Shown: positions 6,436-10,496 of the stretch, piece after piece | Layout of the letters: each line of letters begins with the position of its first letter | How positions within the stretch are numbered: the first letter of the stretch is position 1 | From: Anaerolineales bacterium | GTDB lineage: Bacteria > Chloroflexota > Anaerolineae > 4572-78 > J111 | Direction: 5' to 3' | DNA length: 10,496 nt | NCBI GenBank assembly: GCA_012032575.1 | Contig: JAAUSP010000238.1 | Location: 1-10,496 of the forward strand | Program-made: the position numbers and the translations under genes | Notes under the pieces: generated by a model | Databases searched by the model: none | The model's input: the letters and a program-made list of their open reading frames with translations, nothing else | Told to the model about the DNA's origin: nothing

Positions 6436-7214
6436 GTGGTACTGCCCAGAGAGCTTTTTTTAGAAGAAAGACGCCAGGAAATTCTGCGCCGTGTAGACGA
6501 AGCGGGGCGGGTTTCGGTGGGTGAACTCAGCCAGCAGTTGGGTGTATCGGAAGTGACCATTCGGGCCGATTTGCAGGCGCTGGCCGAGCAAAATCTGGTT
6601 ATCCGCACCCACGGCGGCGCTATCCCGGCCAACAATATGGTTGACCTGGCCCTGACCCTGCGCCGGCAGCGACAGGTTCAGGAGAAAAGCCGGATTGGTC
6701 AGGCCGGTGCGGCCCTCGTCCTCGATGGTGACGCCATTTTTCTGGACAGTAGCAGCACGGCTTTGACGATTGTCCAGCACCTCAAGCAGCATCGCCATCT
6801 GACCGTTATCACCAACAGTCTGGTTATTGTCCAGGAGTTGCAGGACACCCCCGGCATTCGGGTGGTGATGTCGGGCGGTACGCTGCAACGCGAAACAGCT
6901 TCGCTGGTGGGGCTGGATGGCCTGGAGCTGCTGCGCAAGTTCAATATTCAGAAGGGCTTTTTCGGCGCGCACGGCCTCAACCTGCCCGAAGGGCTGACCG
7001 ATGTCAGCGCCGACGAAGCCGAAAGTCAAAACGCGCCCTGGTCGAGATGTGCCGCCAGACTATTGCCGTGCTGGACGCAACCAAATGGGGCCGGGTCGGT
7101 CTGGCCTCTTTCGCCCGGCCGGACCAACTCCATACCGTCATCACCAACGCCGATGCCCCCGCCGAGTTAGTCGCAGGGGTGAGGACGGCTGGGATTGAAG
7201 TGGTGGTAGTTTAG
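6436..7214 (+). CDS. DeoR/GlpR-family transcriptional regulator, frameshifted
   Basis: The start is GTG 6436 with a weak GAGA upstream; no in-frame ATG competes. Residues about 5-60 form the DeoR helix-turn-helix, with [18 protein letters not shown] and [19 protein letters not shown] followed by the RTHGGA family signature. The C-terminal sugar-phosphate-type sensor domain shows [23 protein letters not shown] and [11 protein letters not shown]. After 7023 the frame breaks. The conserved continuation [20 protein letters not shown], then [17 protein letters not shown], lies in another frame and ends at TAG 7212-7214. Adding one A to the AAAA run at 7028-7031 gives ESQKRALVEM and a 259-residue protein, the normal length. 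Family members repress catabolic genes and release DNA on binding a phosphorylated or small metabolite. It sits between the dehydrogenase and the E2/E1 genes and probably controls them. Confidence 0.85.
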
Positions 7215-7219
7215 GAAAG

Positions 7220-7306
7220 GGAACTGAAGGAACTCAGGGAACTAAACCTCCTCAGTTCCGATAGTTCCATCAGTTTCGTTAGTTCCATCAGTTCCGTTAA
7301 TTCCTT
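7220..7306. repeat. Inverted nonamer repeat (GGAACTNAN / YAGTTCCRT)
   Basis: The left arm has three 9-bp units, GGAACTGAA, GGAACTCAG and GGAACTAAA (7220-7246). The right arm has six: CAGTTCCGA, TAGTTCCAT, CAGTTTCGT, TAGTTCCAT, CAGTTCCGT and TAATTCCTT (7253-7306). The arms are reverse complements in core sequence, so several alternative hairpins are possible. The array fills nearly the whole gap between the regulator and the E2 gene and ends 8 bases before the E2 ribosome binding site. Confidence 0.85.
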
Positions 7307-7326
7307 TTTATTCGAGGTAAAAATCT

Positions 7327-8684
7327 ATGGCAACCGCAGTTGTAATGCCCAAGCAGGGCCAATCGGTGGAAAATTGTATCATTGTCGGTTGGAGAAAAGC
7401 CGTGGGGGATACCATATCCGCCGGCGAAATTCTGGCCGAAGTGGAAACCGATAAAGCGCTCCTGGAGATTGAAAGCCCGGCCTCCGGCACGGTGCTGGCC
7501 CTGTTTTTGGGGCCGGGGATGAAGTCCCGGTCTTGACCAACATCGCCGCCATCGGCCAGCCCGGCGAAGATGTCAGCAGTTTGCGGCCCGCCGGGGCTAG
7601 TGTTCAAACGTTAAATGTTGAAACGTTAGAACGCCCTGTCGAGCCTAAAGTTGTAGTGGAAACAGTCGCCCCTGTCTCTGAATTTGTCGGCGTTTCGCCG
7701 AGAGCCAGAAATCTGGCGCAGCAAAAAGGGGTGGAGGTGACGAACTTGGCCGGCAGTGGCCCCGGCGGACGGATTATCGAACGGGATGTTCAAACTGCCC
7801 TGGTTAAGAAACCGGCGATGACGCCCCTGGCCCGGTCAATGGCGGCGCACGGCGGCTTTGATGTCCCCGCTCAGGGGTCCGGCGTGCGCGGCCGGATTAT
7901 GGCCGATGATCTGCAAACGGCGGCAGTGCAGCCGGAACCTGTCGCACCAGCCGCGCCGGTCGCGGCTCCGGCCCCGGCTACAGAGGAGGAGGTGGTGCGG
8001 ACGATTGCCGTCAAAGGCATACGCAAGGTTATTGCCGGGCGCATGCTGGCCTCACTGCAAACTACGGCCCAGCTTACCCTCAATGCCTCCGCTGACGCCA
8101 GAGCGTTGCTGGCCTATCGTCAGCGCCTCAAAGAGAGCGCCGAGGCGTTGGGCCTGCGCCAGGTTTCAATCAATGACCTATTGTTATTAGCCCTTTCTCG
8201 GGTGCTGCCCCAATATCCTGATCTCAACGCTACCTTCAGCGACGATACCATCAACCAGTATAAAAATGTGCATCTCGGCTTTGCCGTGGACACACCGCGC
8301 GGCCTGATGGTGCCGGTCATTCGCCAGGCCAACAGCTTGAGCCTGAAAGCGATAGCCGGGGAAGCCAAGCGCCTGGCCGCCGCCTGCCTAGACAGCACCA
8401 TTTCATCGGACGAGATGAACGGCGGCACCTTTACCATGACCAACCTGGGCAGTTTTGGCGTCGAAAGCTTTACCCCGGTTTTGAATCCGCCCCAGGTGGC
8501 TATTTTGGGCGTGGGAAATATCAACTTAAAGCCGGTTCAGGTTGAGGGGGAGGTTCAGTTTATCCCTCACCTCGGCCTGTCGCTGACCATCAATCATCAG
8601 GTAGTGGACGGCGCGCCCGCCGCTCGCTTTTTGCAGGCGTTCAGCCAGGGCGTGGCTCAAATCGAACTATTATTAGCCTTATAA
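7327..8684 (+). CDS. 2-oxoacid dehydrogenase E2 (dihydrolipoyl acyltransferase), frameshifted, two subunit-binding domains
   Basis: This is the acyl-transferring core of a pyruvate-dehydrogenase-type complex: it takes an acyl group from E1 on a lipoyl arm and passes it to CoA. The start ATG 7327 has CGAGGT upstream. Residues 1-76 are a lipoyl domain with K43 in ETDKA. The frame breaks after GTVLALFL: as written it stops at 7536, while the rest continues from 7533 in the other frame. Adding one G to the GGGG run at 7509-7512 gives [20 protein letters not shown] and a 452-residue protein. Residues about 123-158 ([15 protein letters not shown], then [11 protein letters not shown]) form a peripheral subunit-binding domain, and 165-202 ([12 protein letters not shown], then [11 protein letters not shown]) a second, diverged copy. 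An Ala/Pro linker precedes the catalytic domain (223-452) with H424 and D428 in HQVVDG. E1 follows after 144 bases; no E3 is in view. Confidence 0.9.
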
Positions 8685-8686
8685 AA

Positions 8687-8800
8687 GGGAGTAGGGAGTA
8701 AGGAGTAGGGAGTAGGGGGGAAGATGATAGGCGGTTTTGTCTATCTTCTATCTTCTATCCTCTTTCTTCCCTTACTCCCTACTTCCTACTCCTTACTTCT
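8687..8800. repeat. Nested inverted heptamer repeats (GGGAGTA outer, TCTATCT inner)
   Basis: GGGAGTA, GGGAGTA, AGGAGTA and GGGAGTA (8687-8714) face TACTCCC, TACTTCC, TACTCCT and TACTTCT (8773-8800). The arms pair in register over 28 bp, and most differences become G-U pairs in RNA. Inside lies a second unit family, TCTATCT, TCTATCT and TCTATCC (8740-8760), facing AGATGATAG (8722-8730). The array fills most of the 144-base gap between E2 and E1, leaving only 28 bases before the E1 start. Confidence 0.85.
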
Positions 8801-8828
8801 GATTTTAGTATAGCTCACGAGGAAAACT

Positions 8829-10496
8829 ATGACTAAGCTTATCACCATTGACCCCACCGAAGTCCGGCAGCATTCGGTTCTTAAAAGCCGGGAAATTCCG
8901 ATCAATGCCTATGTGTCCGACCCCCAGGCCGAAGCCAAAAAATATGGCCGGGATAACCTGGTGCGTATCTACCGCGATATGGTTTACCTGCGGGAATTTG
9001 AAACGATGCTGGACCGGATCAAGAAAGAAGGCGTTTACGAAGGCATCGAATACAACCACAAGGGACCGGCTCACCTGTCCATCGGCCAGGAGTCGGCGGC
9101 GGTCGGGCAGGCCTACAACCTCAGCCCCGACGATTTCATCTTCGGCTCGCACCGCAGCCACGGCGAAATTCTGGCCAAAAGCCTGTCGGCCATCGAAAAG
9201 CTGAGCGAGGCTGAACTGACCCGCATTATGGAAACGTACATGGACGGAGCCGCGTTGCGGGTGGTCGAAAAATTCAGCCCGGCTACCGTCAAAGATTTAG
9301 CCATTTATTTCACCCTTTACGGCACGCTGGCCGAAATTTTTGGCCGGGCTACCGGTTTTAACAAGGGCATGGGCGGCTCGATGCACGCCTTTTTCCCGCC
9401 CTTTGGGGTGATGCCCAACAACGCGATTGTCGGCGGTTCGGGCGATATTGCCGTCGGTTCGGCCCTGTTCAAGCGGGTCAACCGCCGGCCGGGGATTGTG
9501 ATTGCCAACATCGGCGATGCCTCGATGGGCTGCGGGCCGGTGTGGGAAGGCATGATGTTTGCGGCGATGGACCAGTATCGGACCCTCTGGCCGGAGGATG
9601 TCGGCGGCAGCCCGCCCATGCTCTTCAATTTTATGAACAACTTCTACGGTATGGGCGGCCAGCCCAAAGGCGAGACGATGGGCTTCGAGGTGCTGGCGCG
9701 GGTCGGCCTGGGGGTCAACCCGGAGGGCATGCACGCCGAGCGGGTGGACGGATACAACCCGCTGGCCGTGGCCGATGCGATTGAGCGCAAGCGCAAAATT
9801 CTGGAGGCGGGCCAGGGGCCGGTCCTGCTGGATACCGTCACCTATCGCTTCTCCGGTCACTCGCCCTCCGATGCTTCCTCGTACCGCGACAAAACCGAGG
9901 TTGATTTGTGGCGGCAGCAGGATGCGATTATCAATTACCGGCAGTATCTCCTCGATAACGAGCACGCCGACGCGGAGCAGCTCGACAGCATGACGGTCGA
10001 GGTGGTTGACCGGCTGATCAAAGTGGTCGGGGCGGCGGTGTCGCTGGAGCTTTCGCCTCGGGTCAATACCACAGCGGACACCATCGGCGAGATGATGTTT
10101 TCCAATCAATTCAAAGATAGCATGGCCGATGGGACGCCGGAAGTGTTGCTCCCCAAGGAAGAAAGCCGCCTGAAAGTCACCCAGGAGAAATTCCGCTTTG
10201 GGCTGGATAATGGCAAGCCTTTGCCCAAGCTCAAAACCCTGACCTACGCCGAGGCGCTGTTTGAGGCGATGATGCATCGCTTTTACGAAGACCCGACGAT
10301 GGTCGCTTACGGCGAAGAAAACCGGGATTGGGGCGGCGCGTTCAGCGTCTATCGCGGCCTGACCGAGTGCCTGCCCTATCACCGCCTGTTCAATTCGCCC
10401 ATTTCGGAGGGGGCGATTGTCGGCACGGCGGTCGGGTATGCCCTGTCCGGGGGCCGCGTGGTGGCCGAATTGATGTACTGCGACTTTATGGGCCGG
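8829..10496 (+). CDS. Fused alpha/beta E1 of a 2-oxoacid dehydrogenase complex (3' end missing)
   Basis: The frame is open from ATG 8829 (GAGGA upstream) to the window end, 556 codons with no stop. Residues about 40-400 match the E1 alpha chain: [26 protein letters not shown] with H108 and H111, [11 protein letters not shown], and the thiamine-diphosphate motif, here GDAS (229-232) rather than GDG, ending in NN at 270-271. [12 protein letters not shown] is the alpha-chain phosphorylation-loop region. A linker of about 70 residues leads to an E1 beta domain from about 472 ([58 protein letters not shown]), truncated by the window. E1 decarboxylates a 2-oxoacid on thiamine diphosphate and loads the E2 lipoyl arm. 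Family resemblance leans to acetoin or branched-chain type E1, but substrate is unresolved. The alpha/beta fusion is usually about 800 residues, so roughly 250 are missing. Confidence 0.9.
   Translation, partial: MTKLITIDPTEVRQHSVLKSREIPINAYVSDPQAEAKKYGRDNLVRIYRDMVYLREFETMLDRIKKEGVYEGIEYNHKGPAHLSIGQESAAVGQAYNLSPDDFIFGSHRSHGEILAKSLSAIEKLSEAELTRIMETYMDGAALRVVEKFSPATVKDLAIYFTLYGTLAEIFGRATGFNKGMGGSMHAFFPPFGVMPNNAIVGGSGDIAVGSALFKRVNRRPGIVIANIGDASMGCGPVWEGMMFAAMDQYRTLWPEDVGGSPPMLFNFMNNFYGMGGQPKGETMGFEVLARVGLGVNPEGMHAERVDGYNPLAVADAIERKRKILEAGQGPVLLDTVTYRFSGHSPSDASSYRDKTEVDLWRQQDAIINYRQYLLDNEHADAEQLDSMTVEVVDRLIKVVGAAVSLELSPRVNTTADTIGEMMFSNQFKDSMADGTPEVLLPKEESRLKVTQEKFRFGLDNGKPLPKLKTLTYAEALFEAMMHRFYEDPTMVAYGEENRDWGGAFSVYRGLTECLPYHRLFNSPISEGAIVGTAVGYALSGGRVVAELMYCDFMGR

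Noticed and set aside
8687..8800. Short repeats considered as a CRISPR array
   Set aside because: Units are 7 bp, adjacent and without unique spacers, and they occur as inverted arms. No Cas genes are present.
9297..10382. Minus-strand reading frame of 361 codons
   Set aside because: It is antisense to the E1 gene, whose conserved motifs span the same DNA. It is a His/Arg/Gly-rich shadow with no recognisable domain.

Overview
The window reads as bacterial chromosome with GC-rich, tightly packed genes on both strands. Gene types, codon use and the intergenic repeats resemble an Anaerolineae-like Chloroflexota genome. That assignment is an inference from gene flavour, because there is no rRNA or other marker gene here.

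Layout. Positions 1-92 hold the 3' end of an unidentified gene, followed by about 200 bases without a convincing gene. Positions 302-2333 form a minus-strand operon: a PAP2-superfamily membrane protein, then a GT4 glycosyltransferase, then a 77-residue cysteine-containing protein. The intergenic region from 2334 to 2524 is divergent. It carries a striking 11-bp periodic array of TTAA cores placed just upstream of a minus-strand -10 box, laid out like a Pho box. On its other side it carries a good promoter for a FIST-domain sensory protein (2525-3726, frameshifted). A histidine-phosphatase gene (3764-4540) converges on it and is translationally coupled to an upstream gene for a duplicated zinc-finger protein (4537-4923). 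From 5073 to the end runs a plus-strand catabolic-looking cluster: a maleylacetate-reductase-like iron-type alcohol dehydrogenase, a DeoR-family regulator with its own promoter and candidate operator, an E2 acyltransferase with two peripheral-subunit-binding domains, and a fused E1 alpha/beta 2-oxoacid dehydrogenase cut by the window end.

How the parts fit. The PAP2-like and GT4 genes would suit membrane glycolipid synthesis, and the Pho-box-like array suggests control by phosphate supply (inference). The second half looks like an inducible pathway ending in oxidative decarboxylation or acyl transfer to CoA by a 2-oxoacid dehydrogenase complex. Its substrate cannot be read from the sequence, and no E3 gene lies in the window.

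Two cross-cutting observations stand out. First, five intergenic spaces (about 3719-3771, 5041-5068, 6266-6312, 7220-7306 and 8687-8800) contain short tandem repeats of 7 or 9 bp with unrelated unit sequences. Four of the five are arranged as purine/pyrimidine inverted arms able to fold into long hairpins. Second, three conserved genes (FIST, DeoR, E2) each carry an apparent one-base loss that splits a recognisable domain. The DeoR and E2 losses lie in homopolymers. This pattern points to assembly or sequencing error more than to three independent pseudogenes.
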